A stretch of DNA of 64,000 nt from JBJMQS01 sp045802605 (GCA_045802605.1 JBJMQS010000030.1:1-64000); one strand, 5' to 3'; numbered from the stretch's first letter, positions 27,335 to 35,957 are shown. Made by a program: numbers and translations. Notes: a model not told the origin generated them from the letters alone.

Positions 27335-28629
27335 CTGACCCGGGCGCGGATCGGTTTAGGTAGTGCCCAAGAACTCGCAGTCGTCTGCGAGGAGGGTGTT
27401 TCGTTCGGCCAATCCGTTGGTCGTGGGATTAACGAACCGGTTCAGTGGCCCCGCTCAACTTCGCCAGCACTCCGAGCCGAGTCCGTGCTGCAAGTGAGAG
27501 GCCAAAGTCCGTTCGCCCATCAATTTGCGATTTCGAAGCTCCGGGCCGAAAACCGAGGAGAATCCATCCGAGTCTGTTCGCCAAATACCACGTCGCCTTC
27601 TCCCTTTTTCCGGCCCGCGCGCCCGACATCGATGGCCGTTCATCGCGGCCATTTTTTGAGATTTCGCCGGTGTTACGGGAAACATCCCTGAAGTGGGACG
27701 ACACCGGAGAATTCCCAATTTTGTTGAGAGGTCACGATATGCGAATCCATTGATGAGACAACCCGGAATGTGCGAGGATTTGATGAAAAAATCTCGGCGA
27801 AAACGTCAAAATCAGAGGTCCACTGGCACAGAAATAATGCATTCGCGATGCGACATGGGTGGCGTCACCGTCGTCGCCAACAGCATGGAGTCAAATGTGC
27901 GAGTTCGGGACGCGGGCATAGCATGCGCCGGGGCTTATGCTTGATTCGGAGGCGTTCTACGGATCCACGTCTATTGGCCGCGGTGAGTTTTGAAGTGCCA
28001 TGGCACTACATATTTTCCCTTGTTGATCTGAGTATGTGCAGTCGTAAAGTGCCGGCCACACTGATCTACGGACCGACCGAAGTGCCATCTGTCATCCTTT
28101 GCGATGAAGACAAATCATTCCCATCGATGAACGGATCGTGACGGGCCTGGTTTTGACCCCGGAGGGGTCGCAACGCTCCGGCCGACTAGGGGTCTCCATC
28201 CTGGCGGTGGGAGACCTTCGGTCAGCAGAGTAGTCGGGTCAGGAAACCCGCCCACAACAAGGGAAAGTCGTCTTGTTAGCCGGACGCGCAAGCTACGGGT
28301 GCCAGAGACTCGGCCCCATTTGGGGATACCGCTGACAGTCTAGTCCTGGCGCGCACGCGACAAAAACTTGTGACTCGCGAGTGGGGCAAAGTCTCTGCTT
28401 CCCGTAGCTTGCGCGTCCGGCTAACAAATAAAATTTCGAAACACCCATGGCGTTGAAGAAATGCGAATTTCACTCCGCCGACCGCAGGGCTTCCAGCGCA
28501 AGAAGTGGAGACTTTCGGTCCCGCACAGGGGGTCGGGAGACCCGCGCTGAACGCAAAGTCTCTCGAATTTGGTTTGATCGCCTTGCGGTCCAAATGACCG
28601 CAGCACGAGTAGGTCGCGGACTCACATCC
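27335..28629. other. Long intergenic region rich in dyad repeats
   Basis: About 1.3 kb with no gene I can support. Open frames at 27445-27753 and 27770-28141 lack ribosome binding sites and recognisable composition. The right half is dense in short dyads: GGTCTCC paired with GGGAGACC around 28190-28225, GCGGTC paired with GACCGC near 28590, and the 27-bp inverted repeat listed separately. It probably holds the promoters for DUF1559 and the operon at its left, plus decayed repeat elements at its right. Confidence 0.45.
28273..28427. repeat. 27-bp perfect inverted repeat with 101-nt centre
   Basis: The arm TTGTTAGCCGGACGCGCAAG plus CTACGGG (28273-28299) is repeated exactly in inverse orientation at 28401-28427. 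The centre has further short dyads. It lies 200 bases beyond the 3' end of the GntR gene. The form (identical ends, non-coding centre) fits a REP- or MITE-like dispersed element; whether other copies exist cannot be seen from this window. Confidence 0.75.
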
Positions 28630-29322
28630 CTAAATCGAATTACCCGGCAAATTGCGGCGCGGGGGTGGGTGGGCGCCGTTGGCTTGGACTAATTCCATGG
28701 CGATGCGGAGCGTGTCCAGCCAGCAGTCGTGGCCTTCCTTCAGGGCCTTTTCGGCGGCGGCGAGATTGCCGGCTCGGCAGGCGTCAATCACGTCCAACAA
28801 CGTGACCTTTGGTGCGTGGCCGGCATTGGTGCCTTGGTGGAAGAGGTGCAGATAGCGCAGTGCTTGCCGCGAGACGTTGCAAATCAAGGACATGAGATAG
28901 GGGCTCTTCGCCGGCCCGTAAAACACTTGCAGGAATTCGTCGTTCAGAGCCACCCATTCATTAGCGTTGGCGGCTTTACCCCGGCGGCGAATCAGATGAT
29001 CGGCCTTCTCGAGTTGCTTCTCGGAAAAATGCGGAAACGCTTTGTGCAGCGCCTCGCTGTGGAGCAGCACACTGACCGCGGAAATTTCCTGACACTCCGC
29101 ATACGAGATCGGCAGCACCAGCGCCCCGCGGTGCGGCGTGACGACGACGTAGCCTTCCGTTTGCAGTTGCCGCAGTGCGTCGCGCATCGGGATTCGGCTC
29201 ACGCCAAATTGCGCGGCGAGGTGATCCAGGCGTAGCTTCACGCCTGCCGGGATCGTTCCACGGCAGATCGCTTCGCGCAAGCTAATTGCGACTTTGATCC
29301 CGATCGTTTCCAAACGCGCCAA
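28630..29322 (-). CDS. GntR-family (FadR/FCD-like) transcriptional regulator
   Basis: 230 residues. The N-terminal winged helix-turn-helix is typical: SLREAICRGTIPAGVKLRLDHLAAQFGVSRIPMRDALRQLQTEGYVVV, followed by HRGALVLPIS. The C-terminal ~140 residues are a helical FCD-like ligand domain (LIRRRGKAANANEWVALNDEFLQVFYG, then ACRAGNLAAAEKALKEGHDCW), where effectors bind, often carboxylic acids through metal-ligating His/Asp/Asn. It is a cytoplasmic DNA-binding dimer by family. The start at 29322 would be TTG and lacks an obvious ribosome binding site. No adjacent catabolic operon is present, so its regulon cannot be inferred from context. Confidence 0.85.
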   Translation of the reverse strand: MARLETIGIKVAISLREAICRGTIPAGVKLRLDHLAAQFGVSRIPMRDALRQLQTEGYVVVTPHRGALVLPISYAECQEISAVSVLLHSEALHKAFPHFSEKQLEKADHLIRRRGKAANANEWVALNDEFLQVFYGPAKSPYLMSLICNVSRQALRYLHLFHQGTNAGHAPKVTLLDVIDACRAGNLAAAEKALKEGHDCWLDTLRIAMELVQANGAHPPPRRNLPGNSI

Positions 29323-29536
29323 GGTGATTCGCCGGGTGGTTCAAATTTCGAGTCGATTTCAGGTGTAACTGTACCTTATCGACCGATCCGAGACAATTCT
29401 CCAGCGTTCGAAAAAAGTTCTGAATTAGCGCAAGTCTTGAATTGTGATTCGTTCGCCGGTCGGACCGCCGCTGACGGTCGCGGCTTGCAACAGTCGAGGC
29501 GTTGAGCGGCGTCCACCCGATCGAGAGTTACGTGAC

Positions 29537-29575
29537 CCGGCCCTCGCCACGCATGGATGCATTGGCGAGGGCCGG
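29537..29575 (-). terminator. Hairpin downstream of the TIGR03000 gene
   Basis: A 13-bp perfect stem, CCGGCCCTCGCCA (29537-29549) and TGGCGAGGGCCGG (29563-29575), with a 13-nt loop. It sits 20 bases past the stop of the Cys-rich protein gene. The minus strand has no clear T-run after it, so termination is likely rather than certain. Confidence 0.55.
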
Positions 29576-29595
29576 TGTCGTTTTCGGGTTTTGAT

Positions 29596-30492
29596 TTATC
29601 CAACGTTGCTGCCAGGCGAGCCCGGCTCCGCGAAATGAACGCGGGTCGTTTGTCCGGGGACCAGGTCCACCGTCTTGGTTTCTTCGACCGGCTTGCCGCC
29701 GCGATCAACAACGATCTTAATGCTGTAGGTATTCTTCGTGCCCGGCTTCAGATCCGGGGTCCGGAACTGGCGCACCGAGCCCGTGAGGTTCATGTCGATG
29801 CCATCGACATACATCCGCGCGTCGGCCGGCAGCGTCACCACGATCTGCGCCTGATTCGGCGGTGTCATCGATTGCATCGGCTGCGGGCTCGGTCCTTGGG
29901 GCATTTGATTCGGCATGTTCTGGGATGGCATCATCTGGCCTCCCATGTACGGCATGTTCGGGGCCGTCATCATCTGGTCACCCATGTTCGGCATCATCGG
30001 CGATTGCATGCCCGGCATTTGCATACCGGGCATTTGCATGCCGGGCATCATGGGATAGCTCATCGACGTGTCGGAGTCACAGCCACAGCTTGCACAGGAT
30101 GACATGGGCATGCCGCCGTAGCAACCGCTGCTCATCATCGGATAGCTTCCCATGCACCCGCCGGAGCAGCCGCCGCCAAAGCAGCCCGAGCAACCTCCAT
30201 TGCACCCGTTGCAGCCGGAGCATCCATTGCAGCCGCCGCAGCAACCGCCGCCAAAGGAGAAGCGTTCGCGGAACCAAGCGCGGATGCCGAGAAATCCATT
30301 TCCGCCGCTGCAGCCTTCGCAGCCGGAGCAGCCCGAACAGCCGGTGCAACCACCGGAGCAACCCATGCATGAGCCTTGACAGCCCATACAGGAACCGCCG
30401 GCGCATCCTTCGTTTTGGTGATGGAACAATCCACCGAAAGCCGGCGCCGGTGTCCCGGACGAAAGCACGGCAGCGACCACGATGCTATACAT
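29596..30492 (-). CDS. Cys/Gly/Met-rich TIGR03000 secreted protein
   Basis: 298 residues. A signal peptide (MYSIVVAAVLSSGTPAPAFG) leads to a region with dozens of GCxGC-type repeats (GCSGCNGCNGG and similar), then a Met/Pro/Gln-rich stretch with repeated MPGMQ and PNMPY phrases. The C-terminus is a ~70-residue TIGR03000-type domain (VTLPADARMYVDGIDMN ... TRVHFAEP), a planctomycete module of unknown function. The ATG at 30492 was chosen because GAGGAG lies eight bases upstream and it opens the signal peptide; the in-frame extension to 30591 looks non-coding. The protein is presumably exported and heavily disulphide-linked or metal-binding, perhaps a wall or surface protein. Confidence 0.85.
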   Translation of the reverse strand: MYSIVVAAVLSSGTPAPAFGGLFHHQNEGCAGGSCMGCQGSCMGCSGGCTGCSGCSGCEGCSGGNGFLGIRAWFRERFSFGGGCCGGCNGCSGCNGCNGGCSGCFGGGCSGGCMGSYPMMSSGCYGGMPMSSCASCGCDSDTSMSYPMMPGMQMPGMQMPGMQSPMMPNMGDQMMTAPNMPYMGGQMMPSQNMPNQMPQGPSPQPMQSMTPPNQAQIVVTLPADARMYVDGIDMNLTGSVRQFRTPDLKPGTKNTYSIKIVVDRGGKPVEETKTVDLVPGQTTRVHFAEPGSPGSNVG

Positions 30493-30592
30493 TGGTGAAA
30501 CTCCTCTGCGGAAGCCGATCATGACGGTGACGGGGCCAAGATAAGCTGCGGCGAATATGTCCGTCGAGGCGCATCTGCGAAGTGACGTCACA

Positions 30593-31026
30593 CTTTTCCC
30601 AAAGTCACAGCGTGAATCCGGCAGGGTTTACCAGCGCCGCATTCTCGGCACCTCCGGGCGAGGCGGGGATGCGGGTTGTGAGGATTAGGGAGAGTGGTCA
30701 GTGGTCAGTGAGAGAAGTCAGAATGAAAAGCGGTCAGTTTTGACGTTTGACCGCATATTGGTCTTTGATTGTCTTCACACCAAAGGTGTGAGATTTCTCA
30801 GCCCAGGGCAACGCCCTGGGTTTTCATGCGAAATGTCTTGCAGCCTGTAGGGCTGCGACAAGTCTATCGCAGGCCTTCAGCCTGCATCTCTATTCATGTC
30901 GAAACCCAGGGCTGCGCCCTGGGCTGAGAAATCTCACACCTTTGGTGTGAAGACAATCAAAGACCAAACTGAAACGCGACCCACGATTTCACACGCTATA
31001 ATCCAGCTACACCGCGGAGCTACTTC
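30593..31026. other. Intergenic region holding a large inverted repeat
   Basis: 434 bases between divergent genes. No coding potential is seen. It should contain both promoters: that of the TIGR03000 gene at its left, and that of the S41 protease at its right, where GGAG precedes the start ATG at 31027. Most of the right half is the inverted repeat described separately. A short direct repetition (agtggtcagtg, tcagtgag) lies near 30695. Confidence 0.5.
30759..30967. repeat. ~65-bp near-perfect inverted repeat (hairpin element)
   Basis: The arm 30759-30823, running from TTGGTCTTTGATTGTCTTCA through the sub-palindromes ACACCAAAGGTGT and CCCAGGGC-AACG-CCCTGGG, returns inverted at 30902-30967 with only a few mismatches. 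The centre contains its own dyads (GCAGCCTGTAGGGCTGC and GCAGGCCTTCAGCCTGC). The nested palindromes suggest a structured element copied around the genome rather than a simple terminator. It ends about 60 bases before the S41 protease start, so it may also affect expression. Confidence 0.8.
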
Positions 31027-32385
31027 ATGAATCGCTGGAACCTCGCCTGGCTGCTCGGTATTCCGATGGTCGTGGTGATGGGGCTGACGCTGTCGTACAG
31101 CGCACCCATTGGCCGCGAACACGAGCAGGACTATGAGCTCATCCATCTCATTGGCGACGTGCTCACCGAGGTCGATCACAACTATGTTCGCGAGTTGTCC
31201 GCGGATGAACGCCGACGGCTCGTCGAAGATATGATCAACGGCGGCCTGGAGCGGCTCGATCCGCACAGCACCTATTTCAGCGAGCGCGAGTTTCGCCAAT
31301 TCGAAGGCAAGACCAAGGGCAAGTTCGGCGGCATCGGCGTGCAGATCAGCTTGGATCGCTCGGCCGGCGCACTGATGGTGACCAGCCCCATCGTCGGCAC
31401 ACCGGCGTATGACGCCGGGATGATGTCGGGCGATCTTATCATCAAGATCAACGGCCAATCGATGGAGCACAAGCGGACCACCGAAGCGGTGGAACTCATT
31501 CAGGGCGACCCCGGCGAGACGGTGACGCTGACGGTCCTGCATGAGGGCGATCCCAAGCCGGTCGAGATGACGCTGACACGGGCCGAGATCGAAGTGCCGA
31601 CCGTGTTGGGTAACCATCGCAAGACGGACAACCCATCTGAGTGGGATTACTTCGTTGATCGCGAGAACAAGATTGCGCACATCCGAGTCTTGGAATTTCA
31701 CGAGACCACGGCCGGAGAACTCAAAACTGTCATTCAAGGTTTGGAGGCGGCGGGGGTGAAAGGCGTTGTCCTTGACCTGCGCGGCAACCCCGGCGGGCTG
31801 CTTCCGAGTGCGGTCGAGATCGCAGACTTCTTTTTGACCGAAGGAACTATCGTCTCCACGCGCGAGCGGAACACAAAGGAAGACAAGCCCTTCGTTGCCA
31901 AAGCGGCGGGCGGGTTGTTGGAGCCGGCGAAAGATCATCCGATGGTGGTGCTGGTCGATCGCTTTAGCGCGAGCGCCAGCGAGATTGTCTCGGCGGCCTT
32001 GCAAGATCATCAACGCGCCGTGGTGGCCGGTGAGCGCAGCTTCGGCAAAGGCAGCGTACAGAAACTGATTCGCTTAGGAGATCGCAAGTCGGCCATCAAG
32101 CTCACGACGGCCAGCTACTGGCGGCCCAGCGGCAAGAACATTCACCGCTTTCCGGACTCGAAGGAAACTGACGAGTGGGGCGTGAAACCCAACGAGGGAT
32201 TCGAAGTCAGCCTGACCGATGAAGATCGAAAGGCTTACTACACTGGCCGGCGTGCGCGAGACATCTTGCCGAGCAAGACCGGCATCATGCCCGACAAACT
32301 GCGCGAGAAGGTCGAAGCACCCTTCACCGACAAGGTCATGGACAAAGCGGTGGAGTATCTGCGAGATCAGGTCAAAAAGAGCTAG
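31027..32385 (+). CDS. S41-family C-terminal processing protease
   Basis: 452 residues. An N-terminal signal or anchor (WLLGIPMVVVMGLTLSYS) places it outside the cytoplasm. A PDZ domain follows (~98-190; GGIGVQISLD, IVGTPAYDAGMMSGDLIIKINGQ), which recognises substrate C-termini. The tail-specific protease domain contains VVLDLRGNPGGLL and the Ser/Lys dyad: S316 in RFSASASEI and K341 in SFGKGSVQ, spaced 25 residues apart as in Prc. It should cleave periplasmic or cell-envelope proteins from the C-terminal side. GGAG lies before the ATG. The 3' neighbour is a small secreted protein; no functional link is evident. Confidence 0.93.
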   Translation: MNRWNLAWLLGIPMVVVMGLTLSYSAPIGREHEQDYELIHLIGDVLTEVDHNYVRELSADERRRLVEDMINGGLERLDPHSTYFSEREFRQFEGKTKGKFGGIGVQISLDRSAGALMVTSPIVGTPAYDAGMMSGDLIIKINGQSMEHKRTTEAVELIQGDPGETVTLTVLHEGDPKPVEMTLTRAEIEVPTVLGNHRKTDNPSEWDYFVDRENKIAHIRVLEFHETTAGELKTVIQGLEAAGVKGVVLDLRGNPGGLLPSAVEIADFFLTEGTIVSTRERNTKEDKPFVAKAAGGLLEPAKDHPMVVLVDRFSASASEIVSAALQDHQRAVVAGERSFGKGSVQKLIRLGDRKSAIKLTTASYWRPSGKNIHRFPDSKETDEWGVKPNEGFEVSLTDEDRKAYYTGRRARDILPSKTGIMPDKLREKVEAPFTDKVMDKAVEYLRDQVKKS

Positions 32386-32481
32386 TTTCGAGCAACTTCA
32401 CAATTATTTGGAAAAATTCATTCGCTCCGGCGTTGTCCTAGGTGTCGTGATTAACGCACCCACCCAACGCAGGAGAGAATC

Positions 32482-32784
32482 ATGTTCCGCTTCGCTAAGT
32501 CCGCTCTGCTCGGTTTGGCCCTGACGCTCGGCATCAGCAGTTTTGCCCAAGCCGGCGGGTATGGCTACGGCTACGCTCCGAGTCATCAGAGCCACAGTTA
32601 CTCGCACAGCTACGGACACAGCTATGCACCGACGTATCATGGCTACGCTCCCAAGTCTTATTCGGGTTACGGCTACGGCCATTCGTACCAGTCTTACACT
32701 CCCAACTACTACCGGCCCAGCTACTCGACGGTGATCATCACCAAGCCCGCGCCGGCGTATCGCTGCGAAGGCTACGGCTACTAA
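32482..32784 (+). CDS. Tyr/Gly/His-rich small secreted protein
   Basis: 100 residues. A clear Sec signal peptide (MFRFAKSALLGLALTLGISS, cleavage after FAQA) is followed by a low-complexity mature region of GYGYGY, SHSYGHSY and YAPTYHGY-type repeats, ending in CEGYGY. AGGAGAG precedes the ATG. Such Tyr/Gly/His-rich exported proteins recur in planctomycetes and could be metal-binding or adhesive (Tyr cross-linking), but there is no domain to assign. A single Cys near the C-terminus could form an intermolecular disulphide. Confidence 0.8.
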   Translation: MFRFAKSALLGLALTLGISSFAQAGGYGYGYAPSHQSHSYSHSYGHSYAPTYHGYAPKSYSGYGYGHSYQSYTPNYYRPSYSTVIITKPAPAYRCEGYGY

Positions 32785-32789
32785 ATCGA

Positions 32790-32869
32790 AGATTTGAACC
32801 GCAGAGAACGCAGAGAGCGCTGAGAAAACCTCTTCTCAGCGCTCTCTGCGTTCTCTGCGGTTCAAATCT
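32790..32869. terminator. 37-bp perfect hairpin after the Tyr/Gly-rich gene
   Basis: A perfect stem of 37 bp with a 6-nt loop (AACCTC): arm 32790-32826 begins AGATTTGAACCGCAGAGAAC and is repeated inverted at 32833-32869. It lies six bases after the stop codon. The AACCGCAGAG/GCGCTGAGAA core recurs in the hairpin at 36543-36627, so it is a repeated element that probably doubles as a terminator. Confidence 0.8.
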
Positions 32870-32920
32870 TAATTGAATCGATAAGATGCCAGCGATCGCC
32901 TCTAATTCGGAGAATCCAAA

Positions 32921-33346
32921 ATGAAGCGTACTGCCTCCGCCCTCTGGTCCGGCACACTCAAAGATGGACAAGGCTCCCTGTCGAGTCCGAGCGGCGTGTT
33001 CAAGCAAACGCCGTATTCATTCCGCTCACGCTTCGGCGACGGCGGCGAGACGAATCCCGAGGAACTCATCGCGGCCGCTCACGCCGGCTGTTTCTCGATG
33101 GCCCTTTCGAACATCTTGGGCAAAGCCAATTTGAACCCCGAGCGGATCGCCACCACGGCCAATCTCGACTTCGATCAAGTGGATGGCGCATGGACGATCA
33201 AGGCGATTCACCTCGACCTCATCGCGAAAGTTCCCGGCATCGACCAGGCCAAATTGGAATCGCTCGCAAACGAAGCGAAGCTCAACTGTCCGGTCTCGCG
33301 GGTTTTGAAGGCGGAAATCACAATGTCCGCGAAATTAGAGAAGTAA
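32921..33346 (+). CDS. osmC: OsmC-family peroxiredoxin
   Basis: 141 residues, the normal OsmC length. The two redox cysteines lie in the expected contexts: AAAHAGCFSMALS (C57) and LNCPVSRVL (C123). NPEELIAAA and the IDQAKLESLANEAK helix also match OsmC rather than Ohr. The family reduces organic hydroperoxides in the cytoplasm as a homodimer and is often induced by osmotic or stationary-phase stress. It is monocistronic, between a hairpin and a small gene 50 bases downstream. Confidence 0.92.
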   Translation: MKRTASALWSGTLKDGQGSLSSPSGVFKQTPYSFRSRFGDGGETNPEELIAAAHAGCFSMALSNILGKANLNPERIATTANLDFDQVDGAWTIKAIHLDLIAKVPGIDQAKLESLANEAKLNCPVSRVLKAEITMSAKLEK

Positions 33347-33397
33347 ACCCGCCACGCTTGGCATGCCCCTTGCGACTCAACTTCGCGGGGGGATGCC

Positions 33398-33622
33398 ATG
33401 CAAAATGCTTTGGAACGACCGATCGTGGTGCCTGAAGGGCACCGCGTCTTTATCGACGTGGCGACGAGCGACGCCGACGAATTGCAACTCCATTTAGAAA
33501 GTCACAACATTCGCACCGCCTTTGGACGGCGGGCACCCGACGTCACGCGCCTGCAGGTATTCGGCATCCCGGCCGAGGATGTGGATGCGATTCTCGGCGA
33601 ATGGGAAGTGCCGACGGCGTAG
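33398..33622 (+). CDS. Small conserved-looking hypothetical protein
   Basis: 74 residues, not recognised. The ATG follows a G-rich site (GGGGGGATGCC), and the protein has a balanced, mildly acidic composition with two likely beta-alpha units (HRVFIDVATSDADELQLHLES, RLQVFGIPAEDVDAILGEWE). No signal peptide or membrane segment. The segment ending in DAILGEW could be an alpha-beta plait. It follows osmC at 51 bases and might be co-transcribed, but nothing links the functions. Confidence 0.55.
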   Translation: MQNALERPIVVPEGHRVFIDVATSDADELQLHLESHNIRTAFGRRAPDVTRLQVFGIPAEDVDAILGEWEVPTA

Positions 33623-33649
33623 GGCTTCATCCCTCCTCGTTCCCCCGTC

Positions 33650-33782
33650 CTCGTTCCCAAACAGAGTTTGGGAACGCACTGCCGCGAAGCTCCGCTTCGC
33701 ACAGATACTCGGCCCCATTCTCAGCACAAACGCGAAGCAGAGCTTCGCGGACTTGCGTTCCCAAGCGGAGCTTGGGAACGAG
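33650..33782. repeat. Nested inverted-repeat element between convergent genes
   Basis: The outer arms CTCGTTCCCAAACAGAGTTT (from 33650) and the inverse copy AAGCGGAGCTTGGGAACGAG (to 33782) each contain their own palindrome (TTCCCAA...TTGGGAA). Inside them, GCGAAGCTCCGCTTCGC near 33683 and CGCGAAGCAGAGCTTCGCG near 33731 form a second pair. This fills the gap between two convergent genes and may terminate both. The four-palindrome layout suggests a mobile or dispersed repeat. Confidence 0.7.
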
Positions 33783-33788
33783 AATCAC

Positions 33789-35228
33789 TTACTCTTGCGG
33801 TTTCTTGCGAATCTTCTCCAAATACTCCCGCTGCACCTGCTCGTGCCCACGATCCGTGGGCTCGTAGTAGTGCCGTTCCTCCGGCAAGTAATCTTGCTTC
33901 ACATAGCCGCCGGGGAAATCGTGCGCGTACTTGTACTCCTGGCCGTGTCCCAACGCCTCCGCACCTGGGTAATGGGAATCGCGTAGATGCTCGGGCACGG
34001 CCAGCGTTCTTCCGTTGCGCACATCTTCCCGGGCGGCGCCGATGGCCAGCGTGGCCGCGTTCGACTTGGGCGCACAAGCGATATAGGTGACCGCTTGCGC
34101 CAAAGGCAATTGGCATTCCGGCTGCCCGACAAACTCGCAACTTTGGAGCGCTGCGGTCGCCACCACAAGTGCCATCGGGTCGGCATTGCCGACGTCTTCT
34201 GATGCGCAGATCACAATTCGTCGGGCGATGAACCGCACATCCTCGCCGGATTCGAGCAGCCGCGCGAGCCAGTAAATTGCCGCGTCGGGATCGGAACCTC
34301 GCATGCTCTTGATGAACGCGCTGGCGATGTCGTAATGCGTGTCGCCGGTCGGATCGAAATTGAGAATCTTCCGTTGCACCGATTCCTGCGCGACGGCCAG
34401 CGTGAAATGTATTCGCGCGTTTTCACTCTTCTTTCCCGGCCCCTTCCCAGTTCCCAACTCGTGCACCATCGACATCACGCCCACTTCGAGCGCATTGAGC
34501 GCTCGCCGGGCGTCGCCGTCGCAGGTCTCCGCGAGAAACATCAGCGCATCGTCATCGGCATCGATCGGCAACTTGCCGAGGCCACGATCTTGGTCTTCGA
34601 TCGCGCGCTTCAGCAGTGTCACGATGTGCTCTCGGCTCAAGGGCTCAAAGGTGAACAGCGTGCTCCGCGACATGAGCGGCGCGGTCAGGGCAAAGAATGG
34701 GTTCTGCGTCGTGGCGCCGATAAGCACGATCACGCCCGCCTCAACATCGGGCAACAACACGTCTTGCTGCGCCTTGTTGAAGCGGTGGATCTCATCGACG
34801 AAGAGCACGGTCGGCTGCCCGCCCTCCTCCAGGTCGCGCGTGGCCGCCGCGATCACCTCGCGCACTTCCTTGGTGCCCGAGGCTACGGCATTGAGCGGGA
34901 CGAATCGGCCCTGCGTCTGCCCGGCGATGAGCCGGGCCAGAGCCGTCTTGCCGGAGCCCGGCGGACCGTAAAAGATCAACGACCCAAGTCGGCCCGCGTC
35001 GAGCATTCGACGCAGCAATTTGCCCGGACCTAGGAAATGTTCTTGGCCAACAAATTCATCCAACGTGCGTGGCCGCATCCGCGTGGCCAATGGCTCTGCA
35101 CGTTTGCGTTGATTGCGGCGATGCTCGTGAAATAGGTCGATGGGGCTGGGCCCTCCGGTTGTGCCGGATGTTCTGATGAGAGCATTGTAACGACTGAACA
35201 AATGTATCTCAACTGACCTGTCCGTCAT
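33789..35228 (-). CDS. rarA: RarA/MgsA-type AAA+ replication-recombination ATPase
   Basis: Up to 479 residues. The region PLATRMRPRTLDEFVGQEHFLGPGKLLRRML begins the RarA/WRNIP1 homology; Walker A is FYGPPGSGKTAL (~88-95), Walker B VLFVDEIHRFN, sensor 1 GATTQNPFF, and SRSTLFTFEPLS follows. The C-terminal MgsA-type tetramerisation region (DPTGDTHYDIASAFIKSMRGSDPDAAIYWLARLL ... EDVGNADP) is complete. The protein acts at stalled replication forks. Homologues usually begin near residue 35 here, so the first ~30 residues may be untranslated; no better ATG exists in frame. It is monocistronic, with the inverted-repeat element just past its stop. Confidence 0.93.
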   Translation of the reverse strand: MTDRSVEIHLFSRYNALIRTSGTTGGPSPIDLFHEHRRNQRKRAEPLATRMRPRTLDEFVGQEHFLGPGKLLRRMLDAGRLGSLIFYGPPGSGKTALARLIAGQTQGRFVPLNAVASGTKEVREVIAAATRDLEEGGQPTVLFVDEIHRFNKAQQDVLLPDVEAGVIVLIGATTQNPFFALTAPLMSRSTLFTFEPLSREHIVTLLKRAIEDQDRGLGKLPIDADDDALMFLAETCDGDARRALNALEVGVMSMVHELGTGKGPGKKSENARIHFTLAVAQESVQRKILNFDPTGDTHYDIASAFIKSMRGSDPDAAIYWLARLLESGEDVRFIARRIVICASEDVGNADPMALVVATAALQSCEFVGQPECQLPLAQAVTYIACAPKSNAATLAIGAAREDVRNGRTLAVPEHLRDSHYPGAEALGHGQEYKYAHDFPGGYVKQDYLPEERHYYEPTDRGHEQVQREYLEKIRKKPQE

Positions 35229-35341
35229 CCGCGAGCGTGGCTAAGCTTTCAACCCGCGTCGTCGGAATCCAGCAACTGGGGAATCCCATAACATCTTGGT
35301 GGGCATTGCAGAGGTGCCCACATCAGTTTCACGGAGGCTCC

Positions 35342-35923
35342 ATGAACATCATTCGTGTGTTTTCCTTCGCGGCCCTTGTCATCGCCATCGGCGCGGTCGT
35401 CGCCGACGACAAGAAGTTCGACATGCAAGCCGCCATGGCGGCCATGGCGCAGCACGGCACACCCGGCGATGCGCACAAAGTGCTCAACGGCTACGCCGGC
35501 AAATGGAACTACTCGGGCAAGTGGTACGCCCCCGACGGCGTGACCTCCATGGACATGAAAGGCGCGTCCGAATCGAACGTCGTCATGGAAGGCCGGTTTT
35601 ACACCGAGAGCATTAAGAGCACGGATCCACAGATGCCCTTCGAAGGCAAGCTCTGGGTCGGCTTCGACAATTACACGAAGAAATATTGGTTCTGTTGGAT
35701 CGATAGCTCAACCACGAGCCTGAGCCAGGGCACCGGCACGTGGGATGCCGCGACGCACACCATGACATGGACCGGCGAAATGTTCGATCCCTACGAGAAG
35801 AAAAACTACAAGTCCAAGGAAGTGCAAGTCGTGAAGCCCGACTCGATCGACAAGACCTTCTACCGCATCGATGGCGGCAAAGAAACCAAAGAGATGGAAC
35901 TGCACTATACGCGGGCAAAATGA
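35342..35923 (+). CDS. DUF1579 secreted protein, copy 1
   Basis: 193 residues. The signal peptide MNIIRVFSFAALVIAIGAVV (cleavage VVA/DD) is followed by a DUF1579 domain: HKVLNGYAGKWNYSGKWY, a core with VMEGRFYTE, VGFDNYTKKYWFCWID, and TGTWDAATHTMTWTGEM. The family is a small beta-barrel of unknown function; the repeated GTW/W pattern suggests ligand binding in a calycin-like fold, which is speculative. GGAGG precedes the ATG at 35342. The next gene is a close copy, 34 bases downstream, so the pair is a tandem duplication and probably one transcript. Confidence 0.85.
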   Translation: MNIIRVFSFAALVIAIGAVVADDKKFDMQAAMAAMAQHGTPGDAHKVLNGYAGKWNYSGKWYAPDGVTSMDMKGASESNVVMEGRFYTESIKSTDPQMPFEGKLWVGFDNYTKKYWFCWIDSSTTSLSQGTGTWDAATHTMTWTGEMFDPYEKKNYKSKEVQVVKPDSIDKTFYRIDGGKETKEMELHYTRAK

Positions 35924-35957
35924 TTCCCAGACATTCACCTTCACCTCGGAGAGTCCC

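Noticed and set aside
27445..28141. Open frames in the long intergenic region
   Set aside because: No ribosome binding site, no domain, and repeat-derived composition.
30092..30420. Regular GC-rich repeats resembling a CRISPR array
   Set aside because: They are codon-level GCxGC repeats of a protein; there is no constant repeat with unique spacers.
29862..30524. 220-residue Cys/Ser-rich plus-strand frame over the TIGR03000 gene
   Set aside because: Complement of the Cys-rich repeats; the opposite strand has the signal peptide, ribosome binding site and known domain.
30934..32013. 359-residue minus-strand frame across the S41 protease
   Set aside because: Shadow of the protease, which has intact PDZ and Ser/Lys motifs on the plus strand.
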